64,000 bases of DNA from Vibrio hibernica (GTDB taxonomy: Bacteria; Pseudomonadota; Gammaproteobacteria; Enterobacterales; Vibrionaceae): assembly GCF_015223435.1 (NCBI RefSeq), contig NZ_VHKO01000003.1, forward strand, positions 62,001 to 126,000. Direction: 5' to 3'. Within the stretch, counting starts at the first letter, position 1. Every line of letters begins with the position of its first letter. Under the pieces are notes generated by a model. It did no database searches and was not told the origin of the DNA. It saw only the letters and a list, made by a program, of their open reading frames with translations. A program made the position numbers and the translations under genes. Positions 27,519-36,549 of this stretch are shown piece after piece.

Positions 27519-28236
27519 CCGTTTTCAGCGTTGGCTCACCAAAAAGAATCAGCAACACCAGGGCAAAGCAGAGACTATAGAATCTGAACTCGAATTAGCA
27601 TTGATCACAGAAGCTAATTCAGAAGCTAGTATCGATGAAGAATGTGTCGATGATACGAATGAGCCGGGTGATATTGAAACTATTTTCACAGAAGCACTCC
27701 CTGTTGACCAAGAATTGAATGAAGAAGTACTCGTCCAATCATCTAATGTAGATTCATCAATCGCTACGCTAGCGCATGTTTTTGAAAAAGGCTTTGCCAA
27801 AGGCGATAAAAAAAAGCAGTTGCGTGATTTATTCCTTGGTGGTGATTTCTCTGATATTGATCCCTTAGACAGCTACAACATGGACTACAGCGCGGTTAAA
27901 TCGTTGTCTCAAGATGTCGCATCGACATTAAGGCGCTGGCATCAACGTATTGATGATGTTTTGGAAATGGATGATTTTTCGAATGAACCTTTGAATGATC
28001 AAGCAACAAATGAATTATTAGAGAGTGATGAAGCAAAGGGCGATCTATGTGTTGAACAGGATGCCGAAAAGTGGATGGAAAGTGCAGGAAAAATGGAAGA
28101 TCAAGCTAATGTGCCGTCTTTAACTGATGAAAAATATGAGCAAGAAAAAAATAGTCACGATGACGTTACCGTTACTGATGAGAGCGTAATAGATAACTCT
28201 AACAATAAACCCACCAAATTACCGATTAGCGACTAA
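27508..28236 (+). CDS. DUF3306 family protein of the formate dehydrogenase operon
   Basis: About 242 residues from ATG 27508 (AGG 8 nt upstream), overlapping DUF3305 by 11 nt; ATG 27490 is an alternative. The start MESNRFQRWLTKKNQQ is the DUF3306 hallmark (FxxRWxxxK). The middle holds LRDLFLGGDFSDIDPLDSYNMDYS, the conserved core, and the rest is strongly acidic and low in complexity. It is consistently paired with DUF3305 in formate dehydrogenase loci; function unknown. The spacer to the polyferredoxin gene is 202 bp, with a small hairpin AACCC-TTATGT-GGGTT at about 28263. Confidence 0.85.
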   Translation: MESNRFQRWLTKKNQQHQGKAETIESELELALITEANSEASIDEECVDDTNEPGDIETIFTEALPVDQELNEEVLVQSSNVDSSIATLAHVFEKGFAKGDKKKQLRDLFLGGDFSDIDPLDSYNMDYSAVKSLSQDVASTLRRWHQRIDDVLEMDDFSNEPLNDQATNELLESDEAKGDLCVEQDAEKWMESAGKMEDQANVPSLTDEKYEQEKNSHDDVTVTDESVIDNSNNKPTKLPISD

Positions 28237-28438
28237 ACTCATAAAATAACAGCAGCCCGTGAACCCTTATGTGGGTTGCAAATAAGAATAATAATCATCT
28301 CTATATAAATGGCACTTTCATTCTCACTGTATTGATATTTTTATAGAAAAAAAATTAATATCCATGGGAAGATTAAGGTCATAATAGAGGTCGCTTTGAA
28401 CTCATGTTTTATGTCAGTTTATTTATAAGAAGAAAGCA

Positions 28439-30133
28439 ATGTTAACGTCATTTTTAAAATCAGTAGACAGTATCAATGGTCAAGCACGCTATGCTGCGAT
28501 TTCCACGACAGTTGAGTTGAATAATCTTATTCCTCCTACGGTGAGCTATGAGTCGCGTGGCAATTTACTCATCATTGGTGATCTTTCGGTTGTGGATTCA
28601 GTTTTTTCTAATTTTTCAGCAATGAACAGTGTCACTGTATTGTCGTTGTCGGTGGATCAACCGAAAGATATGAGTATTCCGTCATCACATATCTACTTTG
28701 CTGAGAAAGTCGAGATCCATGGCTATCTTGGTAATTTTAATGTTGTCGCGATTAAACATGGTACGAGCACCAATCTTGCCAGTGTTTCAACCGGTGAAAA
28801 AGCCTTTGATGTCATTTTAGATTTAACCGAAACCGGCAACATGGCGGAACAGCTCCCAGTTCCAGGATACTATCCAGCGGGGAGAGGTTATCCGACGTTA
28901 GAAGAATCCTTAGACGTAATACCCGATTTAATCGGTACGTTTGATAAACCTAAATTTTTCAGGCTTGATACCGATATTTGTGCACACAGTTCTCGCGGTG
29001 TAAAAGGATGCCAATTATGTGTAGATGCTTGTCCTGCGGGGGCATTAAGTAGCCAAGGGACACCGCAGACGGGTCATAAAATTGAGATTAACCCTTATCT
29101 ATGCCAAGGCGTGGGAACGTGTGCCACATCCTGCCCAACGGAAGCTATCAGCTATGCTTTGCCGAACCCGGTTGAAACACAGACTTTTATTGAGCGCGTA
29201 CTCGCTAAATACTTTGCCCAAGGTGGCGAAACTCCAATCATCTTGTTTTGCAGCTCTCGCCATGAAAAATACACGGTAATGATGTTGGGTATGCTGCCCG
29301 ATAACATTATTCCTATTACGCTTGATGAGCTGCCAAGTGTGGGGATTGATACTTGGTTTACGGCATTAACACATGGTGCTTGTCAGGTAATGTTTGCTGC
29401 CAGTAATCATATGCCTGAAACCATTATTAGGGTATTAAACCAAGAAGTTGGTATCGCACAAGCTTTGTTAGCCCAGCTTGGTTTAGAACAAGAACGCATC
29501 CATGTGTTGTATATCGAAGATCTTCGCCAGCAACTTCCCACTCTTATTTCAACGCCTTTGAATATCAAGGTATCCACGCATCAGTCCGGTAAAAAACGCG
29601 ACCGATTATTTGCTGCCTTGGATGTATTAGTACAGCATCACGAGTTTGATAATGAGCTTGTTCATGACGGCCTTTCCAGCATTCCGACAGGCGCACCTTT
29701 CGGTATCGTTAATTGTGATACCAAGGATTGTACTTTGTGCATGAGTTGCGTTTCAGTTTGTCCAACTCGCGCATTACATGCCAAAGGAGATAGCCCAGCG
29801 CTACTCTTTACCGAAGAAGATTGTGTGCAATGTGGTTTGTGTGAAGCGGCTTGCCCAGAGAAAGTGCTGACTCTTGAGCCTCGTTTTAATTGGGATGCTC
29901 AAGTTCGTAAAGCGGATGTGACCTTGCATCACGAACCTGCGGCGCATTGCTTAAGTTGTAATAAACCATTTGCACCACAATCGATGATTAAAATGTTGCA
30001 AGATAAGTTACGGGGTCACTCTCAGTTCGCAACGGAAGACAAATTACGCCGTATTGCCATGTGCGAGGATTGCCGAGTACGTGACATATTTACCGACTTG
30101 TCGATTAACCCTGAAAAACAACTGGATATCTAA
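28439..30133 (+). CDS. Polyferredoxin-type 4Fe-4S protein of the formate dehydrogenase operon
   Basis: 564 residues, cytoplasmic. The N-terminal 170 residues lack cysteine clusters. Cluster motifs follow: C181-x9-C191-x2-C194-x3-C198P, C222-x5-C228-x3-C232P, then a pair near residues 427-470 (CTLCMSCVSVCP and CVQCGLCEAACP). Near the C-terminus CLSC and CEDC could bind zinc or a further cluster. It probably passes electrons or helps cluster assembly for the dehydrogenase; this is inference from constant gene linkage. AAGAAG precedes the ATG. The stop overlaps the chaperone start by 1 nt (TAATG). Confidence 0.88.
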   Translation: MLTSFLKSVDSINGQARYAAISTTVELNNLIPPTVSYESRGNLLIIGDLSVVDSVFSNFSAMNSVTVLSLSVDQPKDMSIPSSHIYFAEKVEIHGYLGNFNVVAIKHGTSTNLASVSTGEKAFDVILDLTETGNMAEQLPVPGYYPAGRGYPTLEESLDVIPDLIGTFDKPKFFRLDTDICAHSSRGVKGCQLCVDACPAGALSSQGTPQTGHKIEINPYLCQGVGTCATSCPTEAISYALPNPVETQTFIERVLAKYFAQGGETPIILFCSSRHEKYTVMMLGMLPDNIIPITLDELPSVGIDTWFTALTHGACQVMFAASNHMPETIIRVLNQEVGIAQALLAQLGLEQERIHVLYIEDLRQQLPTLISTPLNIKVSTHQSGKKRDRLFAALDVLVQHHEFDNELVHDGLSSIPTGAPFGIVNCDTKDCTLCMSCVSVCPTRALHAKGDSPALLFTEEDCVQCGLCEAACPEKVLTLEPRFNWDAQVRKADVTLHHEPAAHCLSCNKPFAPQSMIKMLQDKLRGHSQFATEDKLRRIAMCEDCRVRDIFTDLSINPEKQLDI

Positions 30134-30807
30134 TGATGCAATCAGAGAATCTCAATCACTCAAATAATGATGATGGACAAGTTGAAACCGGTTCGACTTC
30201 ACTGGAAATGCTAGAGCAAGAGGATAATACGACCGCTGAAATATACGGTTTGCTCGCGTGTTTATTACGCAACTCACCTAATCAAGACATTTTAAATTGG
30301 CTGAGTGAACTCGAGGTTGAAGAAAGTGACATTCATGCAATGTCTAACGCCTGGGTTGGTTTAAAGCAGGCCTCTCAAATTGCTAAAATCGAAGATGTTG
30401 AAGAGGAATATCAAGATTTATTCATTGGGATTGGTTGCGGAGAAGTTGTGCCATTTAGCTCATGGCACATTGCCGGAACATTAATGGAGAAACCGCTGGT
30501 TAGGATCAGGCAAGATTTGAAGCGTTTAGGATTTGAGAGGCAAGAAGATATTCGTGAGCCGGAAGATAATATTGCTGCCTTGTTAGAAGTGATGTGCATG
30601 TTACAAAGTGAAGTATTTGAGCACCAACAATCCTTTTTTAATGCCCATATTAAACCATGGTTTATTTCATTTTGTAATTCGATTGAACAAGCCAAGTCTG
30701 CTCAGTATTACCATTGTGTCTCGCGTGTTTTACGCCAGTTTTGTTTGATTGAACAAACGCGTTATACCAAAGATTCAAATAGATTAAATATTCTTACTAA
30801 GAATTAA
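30133..30807 (+). CDS. TorD/DmsD-family redox enzyme chaperone
   Basis: 224 residues, all-helical by composition, of the TorD family. Recognisable are AEIYGLLACLLRNSP near the start, VEEEYQDLFIGIGCGEVVPFSSWHIAG (the EYxxLFxG block) and ALLEVMCMLQ. Such chaperones bind the Tat signal of molybdoenzymes and hold them for cofactor insertion. The likely client is FdhA, which has a Tat leader, three genes on. It is coupled to the previous gene by TAATG. Confidence 0.88.
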   Translation: MMQSENLNHSNNDDGQVETGSTSLEMLEQEDNTTAEIYGLLACLLRNSPNQDILNWLSELEVEESDIHAMSNAWVGLKQASQIAKIEDVEEEYQDLFIGIGCGEVVPFSSWHIAGTLMEKPLVRIRQDLKRLGFERQEDIREPEDNIAALLEVMCMLQSEVFEHQQSFFNAHIKPWFISFCNSIEQAKSAQYYHCVSRVLRQFCLIEQTRYTKDSNRLNILTKN

Positions 30808-30836
30808 AAAGTACTCATTTAAGTTTCTTTGCATTG

Positions 30837-31001
30837 ATGTTTTTGTTTTGGAAGAAGAAGCAGAAATATAGATGTGAAGAGAAAGCAGCAACAAAGAAAA
30901 AGCAAAAAAAATCAATAAGAAAAAAGAGCAATAAGAAATCTAGCCGCCAAGGTGATGATTTCCCGAAAGGCCAAATTAATATGGCTGAGAAGGAGCAATA
31001 A
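30837..31001 (+). CDS. Small lysine-rich ORF, 54 residues, unknown
   Basis: An open frame fills the spacer between the chaperone and fdhX: MFLFWKKKQKYRCEEKAATK, then more Lys/Arg-rich sequence ending INMAEKEQ. Its TAA at 30999-31001 abuts the fdhX ATG at 31002, and its last codons contain the fdhX SD (AAGGAG). That tiling of the operon argues for a real gene, but its own ATG has no SD. I do not recognise it. It might be a translational coupler or a chance frame in A-rich DNA. Confidence 0.45.
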   Translation: MFLFWKKKQKYRCEEKAATKKKQKKSIRKKSNKKSSRQGDDFPKGQINMAEKEQ

Positions 31002-31223
31002 ATGAAAAAATCACAACCTATAACGAAAGAGAGCGTTAACGAAAGTCGACGTGGGTTGCTTAAAGGCATGACAACCGCGGTTGTTGTGGGAGGCGTTGTT
31101 GCGGCTGGTATTTCTAGCACAATGGCTGCCGAAGATCCTAAGCCACAGAATAATGAGCAACCAAAATTGAAAAAAGGCTATCACGAAACGCAACATATTC
31201 GTGATTATTTCGATTCTCTATAG
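31002..31223 (+). CDS. Formate dehydrogenase-region Tat-signal small protein (FdhX-type)
   Basis: 73 residues. Twin arginine R16-R17 in ESRRGLLKGM is followed by a hydrophobic stretch and AMAAED, then a short polar tail ending HETQHIRDYFDSL. It matches the small twin-arginine proteins found immediately before formate dehydrogenase large subunits. Too short to be an enzyme; probably a membrane or periplasmic accessory. AAGGAG stands 7 nt upstream. It is 11 nt before fdhA. Confidence 0.85.
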   Translation: MKKSQPITKESVNESRRGLLKGMTTAVVVGGVVAAGISSTMAAEDPKPQNNEQPKLKKGYHETQHIRDYFDSL

Positions 31224-31234
31224 GAGTAGCGATT

Positions 31235-34105
31235 ATGAAACTAACTAAGCGCTCCGATAGCGTATTAAAAAGCGAAAATCAACTTGGTTTGAGCCGCCGT
31301 GCCTTCATGAAAAATACTAGTATCGCTGCTGGTGGTGCCGCGGTTGGGGCTTCAATGTTTGCCCCTGGCATTATGAAAAAAGCGCAAGCACAAGACGTTG
31401 ATCGTTCAGCTCCGACGGAAATTAAACGTACTATTTGCTCACACTGCTCGGTTGGCTGTGGCGTTTATGCTGAAGTGCAAAACGGGGTATGGACAGGCCA
31501 AGAGCCTGCGTTTGATCATCCATTTAATGCGGGTGGACATTGCGCCAAAGGTGCAGCTCTGCGTGAGCATGGCCATGGTGAACGCCGATTAAAATACCCA
31601 ATGAAGTTGGAAGGCGGTAAATGGAAGCGACTCTCATGGGATCAAGCGATCAATGAGATTGGCGATAAAGCACTGCAAATCCGTAAAGAATCTGGCCCCG
31701 ACTCAGTTTATTTCCTCGGTTCGGCTAAACACAGTAATGAACAAGCCTACACTTTCCGTAAAATGGCATCCATGTGGGGAACCAATAACGTTGACCATCA
31801 GGCGCGTATTTGCCACTCCACAACCGTAGCTGGTGTTGCGAACACTTGGGGTTACGGTGCGATGACAAACTCCTTTAATGACATGCATAATTGTAAGTCA
31901 ATTTTGTTCATTGGTTCTAACCCTGCAGAAGCGCATCCTGTTGCTATGCAGCATATTCTGATTGCGAAAGAGCGAGGGTGTAAAATTATCGTTGCGGATC
32001 CTCGTCGTAGTCGTACTGTTGCAAAAGCCGAGCAATATCTTCCACTACGTCCAGGCACCGACGTGGCTCTTATGTGGGGGTTATTGTGGCATGTGTTTAA
32101 TAATGGCTGGGAAGACAAAGAATTTATTCATCAACGTGTATTTGGCATGGATGAAATTCGTGAAGAAGTCGCCCAATGGACCCCAGTTGAAGTTGAGCGC
32201 GTAACGGGTATTCCTGAAAAAGATGTTTACGATGCTGCGTATACACTCTCTCAGCATAAACCGGGTTGCGTTGTTTGGTGTATGGGTGGAACACAACACA
32301 CGACAGGCAATAATAATACTCGTGCTTATTGTGTCTTTGAACTTGCGCTTGGCAACTTGGGTAAATCGGGTGGTGGTGCAAACATTTTCCGGGGACACGA
32401 TAATGTACAAGGCGCGACGGACTTTGGCGTGTTATCTCATGATCTACCAGGATATTACGGTCTTGCTGAAGGTGCGTGGCAACATTGGTCTCGTGTATGG
32501 GGCATTGATTACGAGTGGCTAAAAGGGCGCTTTGATCAAACAAAATACAACGGAAAACTGCCTATGAATAACATGGGGATCCCTGTTTCTCGTTGGGTTG
32601 ATGGTGTTTTGGAAGATAAAAGCAAAATAGAGCAAAACGATAATATTCGCGCCATGTTTTATTGGGGGCATGCGGTTAACTCCCAAACTCGTGGGAAAGA
32701 AATGCCACGAGCGATGCAGCAATTAGACATGATGGTTATTGTCGATCCATACCCAACCGTGGCGGCGGTTATGAGTGACCGTACCGATGGCGTGTATTTG
32801 TTGCCGGCAACAACACAGTTTGAAACGTATGGTTCAGTCACGGCTTCAAACCGTTCCGTTCAATGGCGTGAGCAAGTTATCGAACCTTTGTTTGAATCAA
32901 AACCTGATCATGAAATCATGTATTTGCTTTCAAAAAAATTAGGCTTTGCTGATGAGTTATTTAAAAATGTCGAAATTAAAAATAACCAACCCGTGATTGA
33001 AGACATTACTCGTGAATATAATAAAGGTATGTGGACGATTGGCTACACAGGTCAAAGTCCTGAGCGTCTGAAATTCCACCAACAAAACTGGCATTTATTC
33101 AGCCATGAAAACTTAGAAGCAGAATCTGGTGGTATTGAAGGGGAAACCTATGGCCTGCCTTGGCCATGTTGGGGTACCCCAGAAATGAAACACCCGGGGA
33201 CGCATATTTTATACGATACCTCGAAACCTGTTGCACAAGGTGGCGGAAACTTCCGAACTCGTTTTGGTGTTGAGTTTGAAGGTGAAAGTCTTCTTGCTGA
33301 TGGCAGTTATTCTAAAGACTGTGAGATTGAAGATGGTTTCCCAGAGTTTAGCGATAAGCTGCTAAAACAACTTGGTTGGTGGGATGACCTGACTGCGGAT
33401 GAGAAAAAATTGGCAGAAGGTAAAAATTGGAAAACTGACCTATCTGGTGGCATTCAACGGGTTGCGATTAATCACGGTTGTATTCCATTTGGTAATGGGA
33501 AAGCGCGAGCGATTGTATGGCAGTTCCCCGACCGTGTGCCTTTGCATCGTGAACCCCTTTACACGCCACGTCGTGATTTAGTTGCGGATTATCCTACTTG
33601 GAATGACAGCGAAGCGATTTATCGTCTACCAACTTTGTATAAAACGATTCAAGATCAAGACTTCTCGAAAGAGTACCCAATTATCTTAACCTCTGGACGA
33701 TTGGTGGAATATGAAGGTGGTGGTGAAGAGTCTCGTTCTAACCCTTGGCTGGCAGAGCTACAACAAGAAATGTTTGTTGAAATTAACCCACAAGAAGCCG
33801 ATAAAAATGCCATCAAAGATGGAGATGATGTTTGGGTCGAAGGTGCGGAACAAGGTCGTATTCTTGTAAAAGCGATGGTCACTAACCGTGTTCAACCAGG
33901 GTTAGCCTTTATTCCTTTCCACTTTGGTGGCAAGTTCGAAGGTAAAGATCTACACGATAAATACCCTGAAGGAGCCGCGCCATTTGTACTTGGAGAATCA
34001 GCGAACACGGCCACCACGTATGGCTATGATCCTGTGACTCAAATGCAAGAAACGAAAGTAACGCTGTGTAAGATCAGCAAAGCATCTAATACAGCGAAAG
34101 CGTGA
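31235..34105 (+). CDS. fdhA: Formate dehydrogenase catalytic subunit, cysteine type
   Basis: 956 residues. The Tat leader is LSRRAFMKN with R21-R22, followed by AAGGAAVGAS. The proximal 4Fe-4S site is C68, C71, C75, C103. The metal ligand is C193 in RICHSTTVAG, encoded TGC, so this is not a selenoprotein. Bis-MGD-binding blocks include FIGSNPAEAHPV, IIVADPRRSRT, GTQHTTGNNN and the C-terminal molybdopterin dinucleotide-binding domain (LTSGRLVEYEGGGEESRSNP). It oxidises formate to CO2 in the periplasm, passing electrons to FdhB and FdhC. AGGAG lies 8 nt before the ATG. Confidence 0.96.
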   Translation: MKLTKRSDSVLKSENQLGLSRRAFMKNTSIAAGGAAVGASMFAPGIMKKAQAQDVDRSAPTEIKRTICSHCSVGCGVYAEVQNGVWTGQEPAFDHPFNAGGHCAKGAALREHGHGERRLKYPMKLEGGKWKRLSWDQAINEIGDKALQIRKESGPDSVYFLGSAKHSNEQAYTFRKMASMWGTNNVDHQARICHSTTVAGVANTWGYGAMTNSFNDMHNCKSILFIGSNPAEAHPVAMQHILIAKERGCKIIVADPRRSRTVAKAEQYLPLRPGTDVALMWGLLWHVFNNGWEDKEFIHQRVFGMDEIREEVAQWTPVEVERVTGIPEKDVYDAAYTLSQHKPGCVVWCMGGTQHTTGNNNTRAYCVFELALGNLGKSGGGANIFRGHDNVQGATDFGVLSHDLPGYYGLAEGAWQHWSRVWGIDYEWLKGRFDQTKYNGKLPMNNMGIPVSRWVDGVLEDKSKIEQNDNIRAMFYWGHAVNSQTRGKEMPRAMQQLDMMVIVDPYPTVAAVMSDRTDGVYLLPATTQFETYGSVTASNRSVQWREQVIEPLFESKPDHEIMYLLSKKLGFADELFKNVEIKNNQPVIEDITREYNKGMWTIGYTGQSPERLKFHQQNWHLFSHENLEAESGGIEGETYGLPWPCWGTPEMKHPGTHILYDTSKPVAQGGGNFRTRFGVEFEGESLLADGSYSKDCEIEDGFPEFSDKLLKQLGWWDDLTADEKKLAEGKNWKTDLSGGIQRVAINHGCIPFGNGKARAIVWQFPDRVPLHREPLYTPRRDLVADYPTWNDSEAIYRLPTLYKTIQDQDFSKEYPIILTSGRLVEYEGGGEESRSNPWLAELQQEMFVEINPQEADKNAIKDGDDVWVEGAEQGRILVKAMVTNRVQPGLAFIPFHFGGKFEGKDLHDKYPEGAAPFVLGESANTATTYGYDPVTQMQETKVTLCKISKASNTAKA

Positions 34106-34116
34106 GGAGTGTGACT

Positions 34117-34773
34117 ATGTCTAGCACAAATAAAAAATCGAAAATGAAATTTTTATGTGACTCCAAACGTTGTATCGAATGTAACGGTTGTGTCACTGCG
34201 TGTAAAAATGAAAATGATGATGCCCTTGAATGGGGTATTCAACGCCGTCGTGTGGTCACCATTAATGATGGGGAAGTCGGTGAGGCATCGATTTCTGTTG
34301 CGTGTATGCACTGTGACGATGCGCCTTGTATGGCAGTGTGTCCGGCAGATTGCTTCCACCGTACAGAAGACAATATTGTATTGCACAATAAAGACTTATG
34401 TATAGGTTGCGGTTATTGCTTGTTTGCCTGCCCATTTGGCGCGCCACAATTTATTCAACAGAGCGCGTTTGCTGAGCGTGGGAAAATGGATAAATGCACC
34501 TTCTGTGCTGGTGGGCCTGAAACGGAAGCGGGTTCTGAAGAAGAGCGTAAAAAATATGGTGCGAATCGTATTGCTGAAGGCAAGCTACCAATGTGTGCTT
34601 CACTATGTTCAACCAAAGCACTTATGGCCGGACCTGCGGAACAAATCGCTGAGATTATGGCGAAGCGTGCTCATGATCGTGGTGACGTTGATGATCGTAG
34701 CAATGTGACAGGTGTGACGTACAATTCGTCATTAGCCCATGATGCGACGCAATCTCAATCATCTCATCTGTAA
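34117..34773 (+). CDS. fdhB: Formate dehydrogenase iron-sulfur subunit
   Basis: 218 residues from ATG 34117, set by GAGGAG 8 nt upstream; a GTG at 34102 in frame is rejected. Four 4Fe-4S cysteine groups are visible: CIECNGCVTACK, CMHCDDAPCMAVCP, CIGCGYCLFACP and CTFC with a later CASLC. It wires electrons from FdhA to the cytochrome b subunit. It has no signal of its own, so it is probably exported with FdhA by the Tat route. It starts 11 nt after the fdhA stop. Confidence 0.93.
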   Translation: MSSTNKKSKMKFLCDSKRCIECNGCVTACKNENDDALEWGIQRRRVVTINDGEVGEASISVACMHCDDAPCMAVCPADCFHRTEDNIVLHNKDLCIGCGYCLFACPFGAPQFIQQSAFAERGKMDKCTFCAGGPETEAGSEEERKKYGANRIAEGKLPMCASLCSTKALMAGPAEQIAEIMAKRAHDRGDVDDRSNVTGVTYNSSLAHDATQSQSSHL

Positions 34774-34790
34774 AAAAAAGGAGAAGCACA

Positions 34791-35858
34791 ATGTTAGTGA
34801 AATCATTCAAAACGCTGGTTATCTCTACTTTTACAGTAATGATGCTTTGCTTGAGCTTTTCGAGCATGGCAAACGATGATAGCAATAAGCAAACAGGCGT
34901 TATGCCTTCAACTACAGCTGAAAAAGAAATGACCCGTTTAGCGGGGGATGAGTTTTATAAAAAGGTCCAAGATGGACAAAAAGGATACACCACCTCTCAG
35001 TCGATGGAGCATGATGTTTTAATAAGTCACCCGAGTGAAACTTGGTATATTTTGAAAGAAAAATGGATGTCACCGTTAGGGGCAATTGCGGTTTTAGGTA
35101 GCTTGGCAATGGTAACGCTTGCGTACTTTGTTATTGGTCCCTTAAATCTAAGTGCACCGCGAACTGGTCGTAAGATAAAACGTTGGACTCGACTTGATCG
35201 CGCGTTGCATTGGTCAATGGCAACAACGTTTTTAAGCCTTGCATTTACCGGAATGACCTTGGTTTGGGGGAAACATTTCCTTAAGCCAATTATTTCAACC
35301 GATGCTTGGGGCGCGATTATTTACGCGGTCAAACAGTTCCACAATTATATTGGTCCTATTTTCTTCATTCTATTAGCTGCGGTGCTGATTAAGTGGTGGC
35401 GGAAAAGTACCTTTAAGAAGGTTGATCTTCAGTGGTGTTTGAAATTAGGTGGAATGGTTGGTCCGCATAAAGGCAGCCATCCTTCCGCTGAGTTTTCAAA
35501 TGCTGGTGAAAAAATGATCTTCTGGATGCTGATTCTTTGTGGCTTTATTGCGGCGATCAGTGGCTTTGTGTTGGATTTTCCTATCTTCGGCCAAGGTCGT
35601 CGTGATATGGATATCTCTAACCTAGCGCATATGATTTCAGCTCTGATCTTGATCTGTGGCTTTATTTTCCACATTTATATCGGTTTATTCGGTATGGAAG
35701 GGGCACTTGAAGGCATGGTTCATGGTGAAGTTGATGAAACGTGGGCGAAAGAGCACCATGATTTATGGTATGAAGAAATGAAAGCGCAAGGAAAAATTGA
35801 TGAAACTGAAGTTGAAAGTCCTCCAGCGCAAAGTAATGTCAATAAGGTTAAATCTTAA
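34791..35858 (+). CDS. fdhC: Formate dehydrogenase cytochrome b556 subunit
   Basis: 355 residues. An N-terminal signal or anchor (VISTFTVMMLCLSFSSMA) is followed by a periplasmic stretch and four to five helices. Heme-ligand histidines are seen in LDRALHWSMATTF, KQFHNYIGPIFF and FIFHIYIGLF. The DETWAKEHHDLWYEEM block before the polar tail is typical of the FdnI/FdoI-like gamma subunit. It anchors the complex and reduces quinone. AGGAG stands 7 nt before the ATG. It closes the operon before the terminator. Confidence 0.93.
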   Translation: MLVKSFKTLVISTFTVMMLCLSFSSMANDDSNKQTGVMPSTTAEKEMTRLAGDEFYKKVQDGQKGYTTSQSMEHDVLISHPSETWYILKEKWMSPLGAIAVLGSLAMVTLAYFVIGPLNLSAPRTGRKIKRWTRLDRALHWSMATTFLSLAFTGMTLVWGKHFLKPIISTDAWGAIIYAVKQFHNYIGPIFFILLAAVLIKWWRKSTFKKVDLQWCLKLGGMVGPHKGSHPSAEFSNAGEKMIFWMLILCGFIAAISGFVLDFPIFGQGRRDMDISNLAHMISALILICGFIFHIYIGLFGMEGALEGMVHGEVDETWAKEHHDLWYEEMKAQGKIDETEVESPPAQSNVNKVKS

Positions 35859-35905
35859 AGCGTTCATTTAGTTAATATTTTAATATATAGATTCATGAGC
35901 ATTAG

Positions 35906-35943
35906 CAGTCCGTATTCTAAAAATGAATACGGGCTGTTTTTTT
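35906..35943 (+). terminator. Terminator of the formate dehydrogenase operon
   Basis: CAGTCCGTATTC / GAATACGGGCTG, a 12-bp stem with one G-U pair and a 7-nt loop, followed by seven T. Confidence 0.92.
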
Positions 35944-35986
35944 AGCGTACTATGGCAACCATTCACATTCTAAATTGAAGTAATAA

Positions 35987-36277
35987 ATGACGATAGAAAT
36001 TAAAAATGTGCCAGTTGAAGAAGTCGCTTGTTCGAATTGCCAAGCTTGTTGCTGTCGGTTGGAAGTTATGATCATTACTGATACGGGTGTTCCCGAAGAG
36101 CATATTGCGTTTGATAAGTGGGGCGGTGAAACTATGCTTCGCCTAGAAGATGGTTGGTGCTCAGCCATGGACCGAGATAATTTCATGTGTACGATTTATG
36201 AGAATAGACCGTGGATTTGTCGTGAGTTTGAAATGGGTTCTTATGAATGCCTAAATGAACGAAAATTAATGGATTAG
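35987..36277 (+). CDS. YkgJ-family cysteine-cluster protein
   Basis: 96 residues. The cysteine pattern CSNCQACCCRLEV near residue 12, later CTIYENRPWICREFEMGSYEC, is that of the YkgJ/UPF0153 family, thought to bind zinc or an iron-sulfur cluster; function unknown. GAAG stands 8 nt before the ATG. It lies after the fdh terminator, so it is a separate transcript. Confidence 0.85.
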   Translation: MTIEIKNVPVEEVACSNCQACCCRLEVMIITDTGVPEEHIAFDKWGGETMLRLEDGWCSAMDRDNFMCTIYENRPWICREFEMGSYECLNERKLMD

Positions 36278-36549
36278 TCACTAATTATGCTATTAATTAT
36301 CTGATTAGTTCATCAGCTAAAAAATAGAGATGTGCAGTATGTTTAAAAATAGTATTAACATTTGCTTAAAATATTAGTCATTTTTAATTTAGATTCTACG
36401 TTTTTTGAGTGTACTGTTTGCGAATACCGAGTGGGCTCGTTTCACGGTAAATATAAAGTGTCACTATAAGTATAAAACTTCGATAACAACGTCGAGATTA
36501 TTTAGAGCCTGACTTGTTGGTAAATAGACATAAAATTAAAGAGAATAAA

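Noticed and set aside
31811..31813. Possible selenocysteine in FdhA
   Set aside because: The ligand codon is TGC (C193 in RICHSTT); no in-frame TGA and no SECIS-like stem is needed.
31852..32543. Overlapping antisense and alternative-frame ORFs up to 139 codons inside fdhA
   Set aside because: They lie entirely within a well-conserved enzyme gene and have no RBS or recognisable domains; they reflect codon bias of fdhA.
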